DNA from: Gemmata massiliana
Lineage (GTDB): Bacteria; Planctomycetota; Planctomycetia; Gemmatales; Gemmataceae
Assembly: GCA_000531095.1 (NCBI GenBank)
Contig: HG799463.1
Location: 643,669 to 707,668 of the forward strand
Length of the DNA stretch: 64,000 bases
Direction of reading: 5' to 3'
Under the pieces are notes generated by a model. The model had not been told where the DNA came from and ran no database searches. It worked only from the letters and a program-made list of their open reading frames with translations. A program made the translations under genes and the position numbers. Position 1 is the stretch's first letter. Each line of letters opens with the position of its first letter. This document shows positions 33,464 through 42,362 of this stretch, piece after piece.

Positions 33464-35179
33464 TTACCGCACGGTCTTCGCGATGTTCTCGGGCCAGTCG
33501 AGATCGCACCCGGCGTTCGAGAGTTCTGTTTGGAAGTCCGCGAGCAGTTTCGCGTCCTTGCGGACCTGGCGCGGAACGCGCTTCTTCGTGGTACAGAACG
33601 CGACCAACTCGCCCACCGCTTCGCCGATGCTCCACTCGACCGGGTGCAGCCGGTAGCAGCCGTTCGTGATGTGCGTGGTGCCGATGTTCTTGCAGGCCGG
33701 GAGCAGGTTCTCGACGCGCTCGGGGATCAGGGCGCCGAGCGGGATCTGGAACGGCAGCGAACTCACATCGATGTAATTGTCCCCGCCGGACGACGGGTGC
33801 AGGTCGATGCGGTAGCTCCCGGTTCCGACGGAGTCCTTGAACTGCTCCGCGGTGAACTCGCCCGGCTTCTTGCCGAGTTGCTTGGCCCGCGCATCAACCC
33901 CGACGTGGTTCTCGGTCACGGTGAATTGCGCTTTAATGCGGCGGCTCTCCCGAATGTAGGGGGCCATCGCCAGCCCGTCGCCGTCTTCGGTTCCGGTCAC
34001 GTCACCGCGGAGGCGCAGACCCTTCCAGCCCTCTTTCTTCCCGCCGGGGCGCGGCGCCTCGGTTTGCATCCAGTAGAGGAGGCACTCGCTGAGCCGGCGC
34101 CCGGCGAGTTGGTGCTCCCAGCCCTCCTTACCGTTGCCGTACAGGTTCCCGAGCCAGTAGTCGTTTTGCGGCCAGTTGACGAGGCACACGTCGCTCAGCC
34201 CGGACCCGCCGACGAAGTTGTCCTTCGCAACGATCCGGCGATAGGTCCACAGGTTCAGTCCCTTTATGGCTGCTCCGGTCGGGTCGAACCCCACCGCGCG
34301 CGTCTTGAGCGTTTTCGGGTCGGCCATGTCCCACGACAACAGGTTACCGGGCCACGCGGGAGTCATCTTCGGGACGTAGTCGCGCCACTGGTTGTAGCCC
34401 TCGGGCTTCTCGATCGTGTTGTCTTTGTCGGCTTCGTAGTCCATCGCGAAGCAGACCGTGAACGCCTGGTGGTTGTTCGGCTGGGCGCGGTCCGGGGCGT
34501 GCGGTTCGCGGGTGTCGCTGTTCGATTCCGCGCCGGTCACGTATTCGACTTTAGCTATCGGCAGTAGGTCGCCGGTTTCGGTCGCGTCCGCGAAGTAGGG
34601 CGCGACCAGATTAATGGGTTTGCCGTTCTTGAATTGGCCGAACACCGCGGTGATGGTGTCGCCGTCCGTTTGGGCACTGACGGCGCGGAACGGCTGGAGC
34701 AGTTTCACGCGCCCGCTCGCGAGGTGAGGTGCGAGCATTTCCAGTAGAACCGCCAGCGCGACGCGGGGCTCGTGGCACAGCTTCGACACGCTGCCGGCGC
34801 CGGGGTTCAGGAGCCGGTTCTTCGCCGCGTCCTCGGTCAGCGGGTACGAGCGGCGGTAGTAGTCACGCACCTTCGCGCGGAACGCCCGGTAAGTTTTGGT
34901 GCTCCCCTGGGTCTCGATCCACGTGTGCTCGTCCGGCGGAACAGCTTGGGCCGTGAGTTGACCGCCGATCCAGTCGTACTCTTCGGTGAGAATCACCTTC
35001 AAACCTTTACGCGCTGCGGCCAGCGCGCACGCGATCCCGCCCACCCCGGCTCCGAAGATCACCAGATCGGCCGTGAGTTCGCGCTCCGGTTTGGCCGGGT
35101 CGCGCATCTGCCCGTAGGCCGGCAGCATGTGCGCGAACGGTGTGAAGGCCGAGAGCGAGAGGAACGCGCGACGGTTCAT
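33464..35179 (-). CDS. Exported FAD-dependent oxidoreductase
   Basis: 571 residues with an N-terminus of the MNRRAFLSLSAFTPFAHML type, probably Tat-exported. The Rossmann dinucleotide motif is LVIFGAGVGGIACALAAARKGLKVILTEEYDWIGGQL at about 40-76. This is the FAD_oxidored (PF12831) family common in planctomycetes. Near the C-terminus, ACKNIGTTHITNGCYRLHPVEWSIGEAVGEL is also typical. The substrate is unknown; relatives lie in polysaccharide- or amine-degradation loci, but none is here. Confidence 0.88.
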   Translation of the reverse strand: MNRRAFLSLSAFTPFAHMLPAYGQMRDPAKPERELTADLVIFGAGVGGIACALAAARKGLKVILTEEYDWIGGQLTAQAVPPDEHTWIETQGSTKTYRAFRAKVRDYYRRSYPLTEDAAKNRLLNPGAGSVSKLCHEPRVALAVLLEMLAPHLASGRVKLLQPFRAVSAQTDGDTITAVFGQFKNGKPINLVAPYFADATETGDLLPIAKVEYVTGAESNSDTREPHAPDRAQPNNHQAFTVCFAMDYEADKDNTIEKPEGYNQWRDYVPKMTPAWPGNLLSWDMADPKTLKTRAVGFDPTGAAIKGLNLWTYRRIVAKDNFVGGSGLSDVCLVNWPQNDYWLGNLYGNGKEGWEHQLAGRRLSECLLYWMQTEAPRPGGKKEGWKGLRLRGDVTGTEDGDGLAMAPYIRESRRIKAQFTVTENHVGVDARAKQLGKKPGEFTAEQFKDSVGTGSYRIDLHPSSGGDNYIDVSSLPFQIPLGALIPERVENLLPACKNIGTTHITNGCYRLHPVEWSIGEAVGELVAFCTTKKRVPRQVRKDAKLLADFQTELSNAGCDLDWPENIAKTVR

Positions 35180-35462
35180 TCAGTGGCTCCCGTGCGGACG
35201 AAACGTCCATCCAGACTATCGGCACGCGACCCGCTTCGGAATCACTTTGTAACCATTCAAGTGGAACGGGATTGCGCCTCGAACCGTGGATACGACGCAA
35301 TTCCAGCGTCGCCCCCTCGGGCGAAGGGGCGCGGGGTGCCAGTTGCTGGGCCGTTCGGTGGCCGCAAGTACCTCTCGGAGTCGTGAACGGTGCCGCGTGT
35401 GCCCGGCGCCGGGGCGTTCCTACAATTCCCCTTCGCCCGTCCCCTCCGTCGGAGAACCTCTC

Positions 35463-35867
35463 ATGTTGCGCCTGTTAGTCGCCGCCGCTCTCGTTGCCTG
35501 CTGTGTCGCGCCGGCTTCCGCCGAAGACAAGAAGCCGCCGATGATCGGCCACATGGTGTACTTCAAGCTCAAGGACAACACGCCGGAGAACCGCAAGAAG
35601 CTGGTGGCGGCGTGCGAGAAGTACCTGGCCGAGCACCCGGGCACCGTGTTCTTCTCGGCGGGCGAGATCGGCGACGAGTTCAAGCGCGACGTGAACGACC
35701 GCGACTGGGACGTGGCGCTGCACCTGGTGTTCGTGGACAAGGCCGCGCACGACAAGTACGCGGTGGACAAGGAGCACCTGAAGTTCATCGACGAAAACAA
35801 GGCGAACTGGGCGAAGGTGCGGGTGTTCGACTCGGAACTGCGCAGCTACAAGGCCAGCAAAAAGTAG
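35463..35867 (+). CDS. Exported Dabb (stress-responsive A/B barrel) protein
   Basis: 134 residues from the ATG at 35463. The signal peptide is MLRLLVAAALVACCVAPASA. The Dabb domain begins IGHMVYFKLKDNTPENRKKLVAACEKYL and ends DVALHLVFVDKAAHDKYAVDKEHLKFIDENKANWAKVRVFDS, the family layout. It may bind or modify a small molecule; no enzyme activity is predictable. Monocistronic. Confidence 0.85.
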   Translation: MLRLLVAAALVACCVAPASAEDKKPPMIGHMVYFKLKDNTPENRKKLVAACEKYLAEHPGTVFFSAGEIGDEFKRDVNDRDWDVALHLVFVDKAAHDKYAVDKEHLKFIDENKANWAKVRVFDSELRSYKASKK

Positions 35868-35921
35868 GCACGGTCGCGCAGATGAAAGAGCGTGATTCGG
35901 TTTGAAGTCGCGAATAGCACA

Positions 35922-35959
35922 GTAGCCAGGGGTAAAGCTCGCGCTTCGCCCCTGGCTAC
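35922..35959. repeat. TAGCCAGGGG palindrome (copy 1)
   Basis: Positions 35922-35932 (GTAGCCAGGGG) pair with 35949-35959 around a short GCTCGCGC-type loop. Like copies occur at 46604-46637 and 48912-48945. Confidence 0.75.
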
Positions 35960-36042
35960 GATTTTCTGCCCTGGAAGGCTCGAACGCGGGTCCGCGTCTG
36001 ATCCGTGTGCTCTGTGTTGATCCGTGGCGTATTTCCCAACTC

Positions 36043-36738
36043 CTACGCCAAGTCAAACAGCAGCACTTCGCCGTCGCCGCTCACGGTCAGTTCCTTTTCG
36101 TCTTCGACGGCGACTGCGTCGCCGGCCACGAGCTTCGTGCCGTTGACGGTCGCTGCGCCGGTGGCCACGTGTACGAACGCGGCGCGGCCGGCCTTCAGTT
36201 CGTGGCGGACGGCGTCGCCCGGCGCGAGCTTCGTCTGGTACACTTGCGCGTCCTGGTGAATGACGAGCGACCCATTCTCCCCGGTGGGGGAGGCGACCAG
36301 CGCCCACTTCCCGCCCTTGTCCGCGTCGGTGAACACCTTCTGCTGGTAGCCCGGCTTGTGCCCGCGCTTGTCCGGGAACAGCCAGATCTGCAGCAGGTGA
36401 ACCGGCGCTTCGTCGGACGGGTTGAACTCGCTGTGCGTGATGCCCGTACCGGCCGTCATCGCTTGCCACTCGCCGGCGCGGATCACCTCGCCGTTGCCCA
36501 TGCTATCGGCGTGTTCCAGCGCGCCCGAGAGCACGCAGGTGAGGATCTCCATGTCCCGGTGCGGGTGCGTGGGGAACCCGCCGCCCGCCGCGACGCGGTC
36601 ATCGTTGATGACCCGCAGCGTGCGGAACTGGTGGTGCTTGTGGTCCTGGTATTCACCGAACGAGAAGGTGTGCCGGCTGTCGAGCCAGCCGCCGTACTTC
36701 GTCACGCCGCGGTCGGTACCCTTGCGAATGGTGAGCAT
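36043..36738 (-). CDS. Pirin family protein (YhaK/quercetinase-like)
   Basis: 231 residues from the Met at 36738. The bicupin metal site of pirins is present: PTHPHRDMEIL, then THSEFNPSDEAP with His and Glu. VLLFDLA closes the C-terminal cupin. Pirins are cytoplasmic Fe/Ni-binding proteins and some have quercetin 2,3-dioxygenase activity; regulation here is unknown. It is monocistronic, with a palindromic repeat upstream (36816). Confidence 0.88.
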   Translation of the reverse strand: MLTIRKGTDRGVTKYGGWLDSRHTFSFGEYQDHKHHQFRTLRVINDDRVAAGGGFPTHPHRDMEILTCVLSGALEHADSMGNGEVIRAGEWQAMTAGTGITHSEFNPSDEAPVHLLQIWLFPDKRGHKPGYQQKVFTDADKGGKWALVASPTGENGSLVIHQDAQVYQTKLAPGDAVRHELKAGRAAFVHVATGAATVNGTKLVAGDAVAVEDEKELTVSGDGEVLLFDLA

Positions 36739-36815
36739 TGGTAAGTCCAGTGGTGTCACCGCATGTCCGTCGGTGACACCACGAGATACCGTGCGAGACG
36801 GGCGGGCTTTCAGAA

Positions 36816-36918
36816 ACCCTGGGGTTGAAACCCCGGGCTATTCCCGGTGACCCCTTCGGGGTCCGAAAACAATGCACGGGGTTTGTGCCCCAACGGGCGC
36901 CAATGCCTTTGTGACCCC
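36816..36918. repeat. Dispersed palindrome-rich repeat, truncated copy
   Basis: From CCTGGGGTTGAAACCCC to CCTTTGTGACCCC. It matches the reverse complement of the fuller element at 38491-38630 but lacks one terminal arm. The two copies lie in opposite orientation around the DUF1501 gene. Confidence 0.75.
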
Positions 36919-36976
36919 AAATATATGATGGGCCGCGCCGGGAACCTCCTCGGCGCGGCCCGTTGCGTGAGGCACT

Positions 36977-37066
36977 ATGTCCGACGAGAAGGCGCTGCTC
37001 GCGGCGATCTGGGAGCACCCGCACGACGATACCGTGCGCCTGATCTACGCGGACTGGCTACCCCGG
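36977..37066 (+). pseudogene. TIGR02996 N-terminal fragment
   Basis: Encodes MSDEKALLAAIWEHPHDDTVRLIYADWLP, an unmistakable start of the TIGR02996 repeat-companion domain (compare SLLAAITANPEEDIPRLMLADWL in the LRR protein at 53401). After about 29 residues the frame runs into the antisense of the DUF1501 gene and the similarity stops. It is therefore a broken start left next to the 3' end of the DUF1501 gene. Confidence 0.75.
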
Positions 37067-37078
37067 GTGGGGACTCAT

Positions 37079-38419
37079 TTACGTCAGCAACTTCTCGACC
37101 ACCTTGCCCTCGCGGAAGAGTTGCACCGGGCGCCCGGTCGGGGTCTGGAGTTCCGTGTCCGGCGCGATGCCGAGGGCGTGGAAGATCGTCCCCGCCACAT
37201 CGTCCGGCGTGACCGGTTCCGTTGCGGGGGCCATGCCGCTCGCGTCGGTGCTGCCGTGGACGTACCCGCGCTTGAAACCGCCGCCGGCGAGTACGCACGC
37301 CATCGACCGCGCCCAGTGGTCGCGCCCGGCGTTCTTGTTGACCTTCGGCGTGCGCCCGAACTCCCCGGCGCACATCACGACGGTGCTGTCCAGCAGTCCG
37401 CGATCGTCCAGGTCTTTGATGAGTGCCGCCAATACGGTATCGGTGGTCGGGGCGAGGCGCGTCTTGTGGGCGTTGAACGTCTGGCTGTGGGTGTCCCAGC
37501 CGCCGAAGCTCACGGTGGAGAACCGCACGCCGGCTTCGACGAGGCGCCGGGCGGCGAGCGCCCCCTGACCGAACGGCGTGTTGCCGTACAGGTCGCGCGT
37601 GGCCGGCTTTTCCGTGCTCAGGTCCAGTGCTTTGCGGGTCTTGTCGCTCTTGAGGATTTCGAGCGCCTGTTGGTGGAACGTGTCGAGCCCGTCCACGAGT
37701 TCGTTCGATTGATCGAGACCGGCCAACCCCGTGTCGAGTTTGCGGAGCAGCGAATCCCGCTTTTCCAGGTCTTCCAGCGTGAAGGTGCCCTTGAGCGTTA
37801 GCCCGCGCACGCTGAACCCGCCGGCGTTCTTCCCGCCCCCGCCGTTGCCCTCAATGATGAACGGGTTGTACCCGGTGCCGAGGTACCCGGCTTGTCCGGC
37901 TCCGCCGTTGCGGATGTCGCCAAAGGTGACGTAGGGCGGCACGCCGACTTCCGTCTTCAGGAGCTTCGACGCGACCGAGCCGAGGGCCGGGTACTGGAGC
38001 GCCGCGGTCGGCTTGTTCCCGGTGGTCATGAACACGGCGGCGGGGCCGTGGCTCGGGATCGTGTGGTACAGCGAGCGGACGATGGTGAGCTTGTCGCCCA
38101 CTTGGGCCGTCTTCGGGAAGGTTTCGGCGAGCTGCATGCCGGTCACCTTCGTGTCGATCGACTTGAACTCGCCACGAATGCCCTCGGGGGCGTCCGGCTT
38201 GTTGTCCCACATATCGATGGTGGCGGGGCCGCCCGCGAGCCACAACAGGATGACGCTCTTGGCCTTTTGACCGCTCCCGCGGTCTTTGTTCGCGGTTTTG
38301 GCTTTCGCTTCCGAGGCGAGAATGCCCGGGAGCGTCAGCCCGAGAATACCGGCCGACCCGATGGTCAGCGCGTCCCGGCGGTGGAAGCCTTCGCAGTCGG
38401 TTCGGCGCGTCGCGGACAT
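37079..38419 (-). CDS. DUF1501 secreted protein
   Basis: 446 residues from the ATG at 38419 (GGAGG upstream). It begins with a twin-arginine-like N-region (FHRRDALTIGSAGILGLTLPGILA), then SVILLWLAGGPATIDMWDNKPDAPEGIRGEF, VRSLYHTIPSHGPAAVFMTTGN, and the GWDTHSQTFNAHK and CAGEFGRTPKVNKNAGRDHWARS blocks of DUF1501. It is a sulfatase-like or alkaline-phosphatase-fold family of unknown role. It follows the DUF1549 gene on the same strand with 225 bp between them, the usual planctomycete pairing. Confidence 0.9.
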   Translation of the reverse strand: MSATRRTDCEGFHRRDALTIGSAGILGLTLPGILASEAKAKTANKDRGSGQKAKSVILLWLAGGPATIDMWDNKPDAPEGIRGEFKSIDTKVTGMQLAETFPKTAQVGDKLTIVRSLYHTIPSHGPAAVFMTTGNKPTAALQYPALGSVASKLLKTEVGVPPYVTFGDIRNGGAGQAGYLGTGYNPFIIEGNGGGGKNAGGFSVRGLTLKGTFTLEDLEKRDSLLRKLDTGLAGLDQSNELVDGLDTFHQQALEILKSDKTRKALDLSTEKPATRDLYGNTPFGQGALAARRLVEAGVRFSTVSFGGWDTHSQTFNAHKTRLAPTTDTVLAALIKDLDDRGLLDSTVVMCAGEFGRTPKVNKNAGRDHWARSMACVLAGGGFKRGYVHGSTDASGMAPATEPVTPDDVAGTIFHALGIAPDTELQTPTGRPVQLFREGKVVEKLLT

Positions 38420-38490
38420 GGCAGCCTCCGAAAAGGGGTGGGGTCGTTTTTTAAGGGCGTCGGTTTTCCGGGAATCCGGGTTGTCCACAC

Positions 38491-38630
38491 CCGGGGTTGA
38501 AACCCCGGGCTATTCCCGGTGACCCCATTTGGGGTCACAAAGGCATTGCGCTCGTTGGGGCGCAAACACCGGGCGTTGTTTTTGGACCCCGAAGGGGTCA
38601 CCGGAAATAGCCAGGGGTTTCAACCCCTGG
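38491..38630. repeat. 140-bp inverted-repeat element
   Basis: Arm 38491-38525 (CCGGGGTTGAAACCCCGGGC...) is mirrored, with a few mismatches, by the arm ending at 38630 (CCAGGGGTTTCAACCCC). Each arm also has its own small palindrome. The interior includes GGGGTCACAAAGGCATTG. It lies between the DUF1549 and DUF1501 genes. Its other copy (36816) is truncated and inverted. Confidence 0.8.
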
Positions 38631-38644
38631 ATTTCCATGTCGGG

Positions 38645-41041
38645 TCAGTGATTCAGGATGAACTCGCGCGTGTTCACGAGCGCCCACATGAGGTCCGTGA
38701 CGCCCGCTGTGCGGTTTTTGGCGTCCTTCAGGTGTTGCACCGCGTCGGCCTTCTCGGTCGCTTTGGGAAGGCGCGAGAGCGTCGCGAGGAACAGTTCCTC
38801 GGTTAACTCTTCGTTCGTGAGCTTGCTCTTGGCGAGAGCCATCACGCGGCCATCACCAGCAGTGAATTTCGCGAGCACCGCCGCGTCCGTCATGCGGAAC
38901 AGGGTTTGAGGCAGGGCGGGTTCCATCGCGCGCTCACAGTCGCAGGCGGTCGTGCGGGGCGGGCGCCCGAAGATCCGCAGCGCGTAAGCCACGCTCCCGT
39001 TCAGTCGGCTCGAACCGAGTTCGACCATCTTCGTGCCGAGCGGGGCTTCTTCCTGACCTGTAAACTTCTCTTCCACACCCATCGCGGCGTTGAGCACGTC
39101 TACCACTTGCTCCGCCATGAGCGGGCGTATGAAAGCGTGCGAGAAGTTGTTCTTGTCGAACTTGTTGCTTTCATTGGTGGCGTAGCTCAGTTGGTACGTC
39201 CGGCTCATCAGGACCGTGCGTTCCAGCTTGCGGATATCGAACTTGCTCTCGATAAAGCCTTTGGCGAGTGCGTCGAGGAGTCGCGCGTTGGTGGGCGGGT
39301 TCGCGAGCGAGAAGTCGTCCACGGGGTTCACGAGCCCGACGCCGAAGTAGTGCGCCCACACGCGGTTCACGAAACTCTTCGCGAAGAACGGGTTCTCGGG
39401 CGCCGTGAGCCAGTCGGCGAGTTTCACGCGGGCGTCCTCGCCCGGTTTCACGCTGAGGACCGCGCCGCCGAGCACTTTGGGGGCCGGGGGCTTGTTGGTC
39501 GCGGGGTTCGGTTTCGCGCGCCCGGGACCGCCGCCGAACATCTCGCGGACGAGTAGGATCTGATTGTTATTGTTCCCCTTCGGGGCCGCGTCGCGCCGGG
39601 CGGCGTTCTCCGCGTCGACCGCTTTCTTCACCGCGGAGTTACTGAACTGGTTGTTCTGGAACGTGACCTGCGCGAACACGTTGGCGAACGCCCAGTATTC
39701 GTCCTGCGTCCAGCGGTCGGTGGGGTGCTTGTGGCACTGGGCACATTCGAGCCGCACGCCGAGGAACGCCGCAGCCACTTTCTCGCCCCACTGCTCGGCG
39801 GGAACGGCCTGCTGCCGGCGCCAGAACAGGTCGAGCGTCTTCTTGTCGGGGTAGTCTGTCTTGAAGCCCTTCGCGGACTGTTCGTCGATCTTCTTGACGA
39901 ACTCGATCCACTCTTCTGGTGTTTGCCCGTCCCGACTGGTAGCCGTGAGGACGTCGCGCACGATCTGGTCGTAGGGCGCGTTCTCGGCGACGCGCTTGCG
40001 GAGCCAGTCGTGCCACATCTGTGAGCGCTTCGGCTGGGTCGGCTGCGGGTTTTCGAGCGCCTGAGTGTTGTTGCCTGTAATGTCCGAGAGCTTTGTCGCC
40101 CACACCGCCGCGTGGAGCGGGTCGGCGAGCACCTTGTCGATCATCTTCGCGCGCTTCTGCGGGTCTTTGTCCGCGACGAAGGCCCGGACCACGTCCGGGG
40201 GCGGGAGCTGCGCGAGGGCGTCGATGTAGAGCCGGCGGAGGAACGTTTCGTCCGAAGCGAGGTCCGACGGAACCACGTTCATCATCTTCAGCTTGGCGAA
40301 CACTTCCGTGTCGACGAAGTTCACTTCGGGCACGCTCGGATATGCTTCGGTTCGCGCCGGCGACGGCACGAGCACGCGGATCGCCTTCACGCTGCCGCGG
40401 TACAGCACCGTGAGGCCCGCGTCGCCCGGTTGTCGGGGCGTGAGCAACCCGAAGGGCGAAACGGTGGCGATCGCGTCGTCGGTGATTTTGAAGTCGCAGA
40501 ACGGCGTGATGTCTTCCCGCGAGCCGTCGGTGAAGGTCGCGGTGACCGTCAGTTGTTTGGGCTTCGCGTTGGTGAGGAGTGCGAAGTCGTTCGGCGAAAC
40601 GGTGAGTTCCTGAATCTCTCCGCTCCCGCGCTCCCACTTGGCCCCGGCACGAATCCACTCGCGGAACACGTTGTACGTCCAACTGTCCTTGCTGAACCGC
40701 ATGCCGCCGTCGTGTTGCGTTTGGCCGATCGCCTTCAGCAACAGCAGGCTCTCGTCCGGGCGCACCACGTTCACGCGGCGCCCGAGGTTGTCGCGCGTGA
40801 GGTTCGCGAAGTCGGCCGAAGGTTCGTAGCCGAACAGCGAGAGCCGGAACCCGTTCTTGCCCTGGAACGAACCGTGGCAGCTCCCCGCGTTGCAGCCCGC
40901 CTTCGAGACGAGGCCCATGATGTGCCGCTCGAAGTCCACGTTTTTGACTTTGCCCCCGGTGGGCAGATCGACATCGGCGCGGCTCACGCCGGTGGCAACA
41001 AAGCAAGCGGCGAGGGCGTAGACGAAGCGGCGAGAGAACAT
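38645..41041 (-). CDS. DUF1549/DUF1553 protein with cytochrome-type cysteines and Big2 domain
   Basis: 798 residues from the Met at 41041, with a signal peptide (RRFVYALAACFVATGVSRA). The family N-terminal block is SKAGCNAGSCHGSFQGKNGFRLSLFGYEP, with a CxxxxCH heme-like motif. A CAQCHKHP motif occurs later, in the DUF1549 region. A Big2-like domain (LTVTATFTDGSREDITPFCDFKITDDAIATVSPFGLL) lies at about 170-250. The remainder matches DUF1549 then DUF1553 (KSFVNRVWAHYFGVGLVNPVDDF). Proteins of this kind are exported and may be electron-transfer or substrate-binding proteins. It is paired with DUF1501. Confidence 0.9.
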   Translation of the reverse strand: MFSRRFVYALAACFVATGVSRADVDLPTGGKVKNVDFERHIMGLVSKAGCNAGSCHGSFQGKNGFRLSLFGYEPSADFANLTRDNLGRRVNVVRPDESLLLLKAIGQTQHDGGMRFSKDSWTYNVFREWIRAGAKWERGSGEIQELTVSPNDFALLTNAKPKQLTVTATFTDGSREDITPFCDFKITDDAIATVSPFGLLTPRQPGDAGLTVLYRGSVKAIRVLVPSPARTEAYPSVPEVNFVDTEVFAKLKMMNVVPSDLASDETFLRRLYIDALAQLPPPDVVRAFVADKDPQKRAKMIDKVLADPLHAAVWATKLSDITGNNTQALENPQPTQPKRSQMWHDWLRKRVAENAPYDQIVRDVLTATSRDGQTPEEWIEFVKKIDEQSAKGFKTDYPDKKTLDLFWRRQQAVPAEQWGEKVAAAFLGVRLECAQCHKHPTDRWTQDEYWAFANVFAQVTFQNNQFSNSAVKKAVDAENAARRDAAPKGNNNNQILLVREMFGGGPGRAKPNPATNKPPAPKVLGGAVLSVKPGEDARVKLADWLTAPENPFFAKSFVNRVWAHYFGVGLVNPVDDFSLANPPTNARLLDALAKGFIESKFDIRKLERTVLMSRTYQLSYATNESNKFDKNNFSHAFIRPLMAEQVVDVLNAAMGVEEKFTGQEEAPLGTKMVELGSSRLNGSVAYALRIFGRPPRTTACDCERAMEPALPQTLFRMTDAAVLAKFTAGDGRVMALAKSKLTNEELTEELFLATLSRLPKATEKADAVQHLKDAKNRTAGVTDLMWALVNTREFILNH

Positions 41042-41249
41042 GGCAGTGTCTCGGCGGGGATCGTCCGGAACGGGCGAAAAATAGTTGCGGGCGGTTGGCG
41101 GGAGAGTCGGTTCGCGGCGCATTGTGTGGGCGCCGCGAACTCGTCTGAAATGGAAACCCGCGGACCGGCGAAGCAGACACCGCGGGCGATTTTTTCTCGC
41201 GAATTGTATTTCGATCGGAAGGCGAACGCCGGTAACGGCTTGCGGGCGC

Positions 41250-42140
41250 TTATTGCGGAAGCAGGCGCAATGTATCGACCGCGGCGCGGATCACATCGGC
41301 TTGTTCCCAGGCCAGTGTGAACGATTCTCCCTGAAGCCACAGCGGAAGCTGGTCCGCGTGGTGCGGCGAGAGCGGGTTACCCGACTGCCCGCCGCACAGC
41401 ACGAACGTGCTCTTCGACAAGTCGGCGAGATCGAACGCGGTCCGCAGGTTCGCCATGTTGTGCGTGAACGCAGTCGGCTCGGCCGGTCGTGCCCCGGCCT
41501 GACTCACCGTGTTGCCGTCGCCGCCCCACGGGAACGGTCCGCGGTTAAACGCCGGTCCGAGCCACCGGTGCTTGCCCAAAAGCGGGTGCTCCAACAGGAG
41601 GCGCCGGAGGTGCCCCCACGCCCAGAACTTCGCGCTCGGTCCCGCTTCGCGGCGCAACTGGCGCACGATCCCGGCGAGTACCGTTTCCATTTCCTTGGCC
41701 CACGACCCGAACCAGCCCGACGGTTGCTCGCGCAAGAGCCGCGTGAGGTGCGAAACGCGCCGATCGGAGAACAGGTTGTACGGCAGGATTCCGAGCGCGC
41801 CTTCGCCGAGCGCGACGTCCCAACTGTTCGGCGCCTTCGCTTTCGCCACGCGAACGCACATCTCCGCGACAAACAGCTCGAACACCGCAGCCGCGGGTGA
41901 TTCGGTATCGACTTGCCCGTCCCACTCGCGCAGGAGGTCCAACCCGTCACGGGCGTATTCGTCGGTCGGGGTGAGAGCCAGGACCGCTTCCTTCACTTCG
42001 ACCCACGGGAGTGACTTCACGTCCAACTGAATCGCCGCGCACTCGGCGAGCGTCCAGCCGGTGTCGCGTGCGGCGAGCAACTCCCGGATGCGCTGCGCGC
42101 GGTACGGATCGATGAAATCGTGCCCGAGTTGGTGGAGGGA
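41250..42140 (-). pseudogene. Penicillin acylase family, C-terminal half (broken gene)
   Basis: From LHQLGHDFIDPYRAQRIRELLAARDTGWT the frame continues with the C-terminal half of a penicillin acylase: PYNLFSDRRVSHLTRLL, RGPFPWGGDGNTVSQA and VLCGGQSGNPLSPHHADQLPLWL. The only potential starts (TTG at 42080) fall inside the domain, so this is not an independent gene. The N-half (42320-43843) is in another frame, beyond the repeat element at 42141-42362. Confidence 0.85.
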
Positions 42141-42362
42141 AGAACCTACCCCCCGGCCCCCTCCCTGAAGGGAAGGGGAGCAGAACCGTCTTCGGTATTA
42201 AGCCCCTCTCCGCTTAGGGGAGGGGTTGGCGAGCCCGCTGTGCTTGAGACAACGTTTGCCGACAGTTCTTTCTCCCCCTTCCCTGACAGGAGGGGGTTGC
42301 AGGGGGAACCCGCAGGGGGTTACTTCTCACAAGGAGCGAGGGGGGCTGGGGGGGTAGGTTCT
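42141..42362. mobile_element. MITE-like repeat element inside the penicillin acylase gene
   Basis: About 222 bp bounded by AGAACCTACCCCCC at 42141-42154 and its complement GGGGGGTAGGTTCT at 42349-42362. The interior is C/G-run rich, with further palindromes (AAGCCCCTCTCC ... GGGGAGGGG). It encodes no protein. It splits the acylase reading frame and brings a stop codon. I could not identify a target-site duplication. Confidence 0.8.

Noticed and set aside
36977..37801. 274-codon frame on the plus strand
   Set aside because: Only the first ~29 codons are real (TIGR02996 fragment); the rest is antisense of DUF1501.
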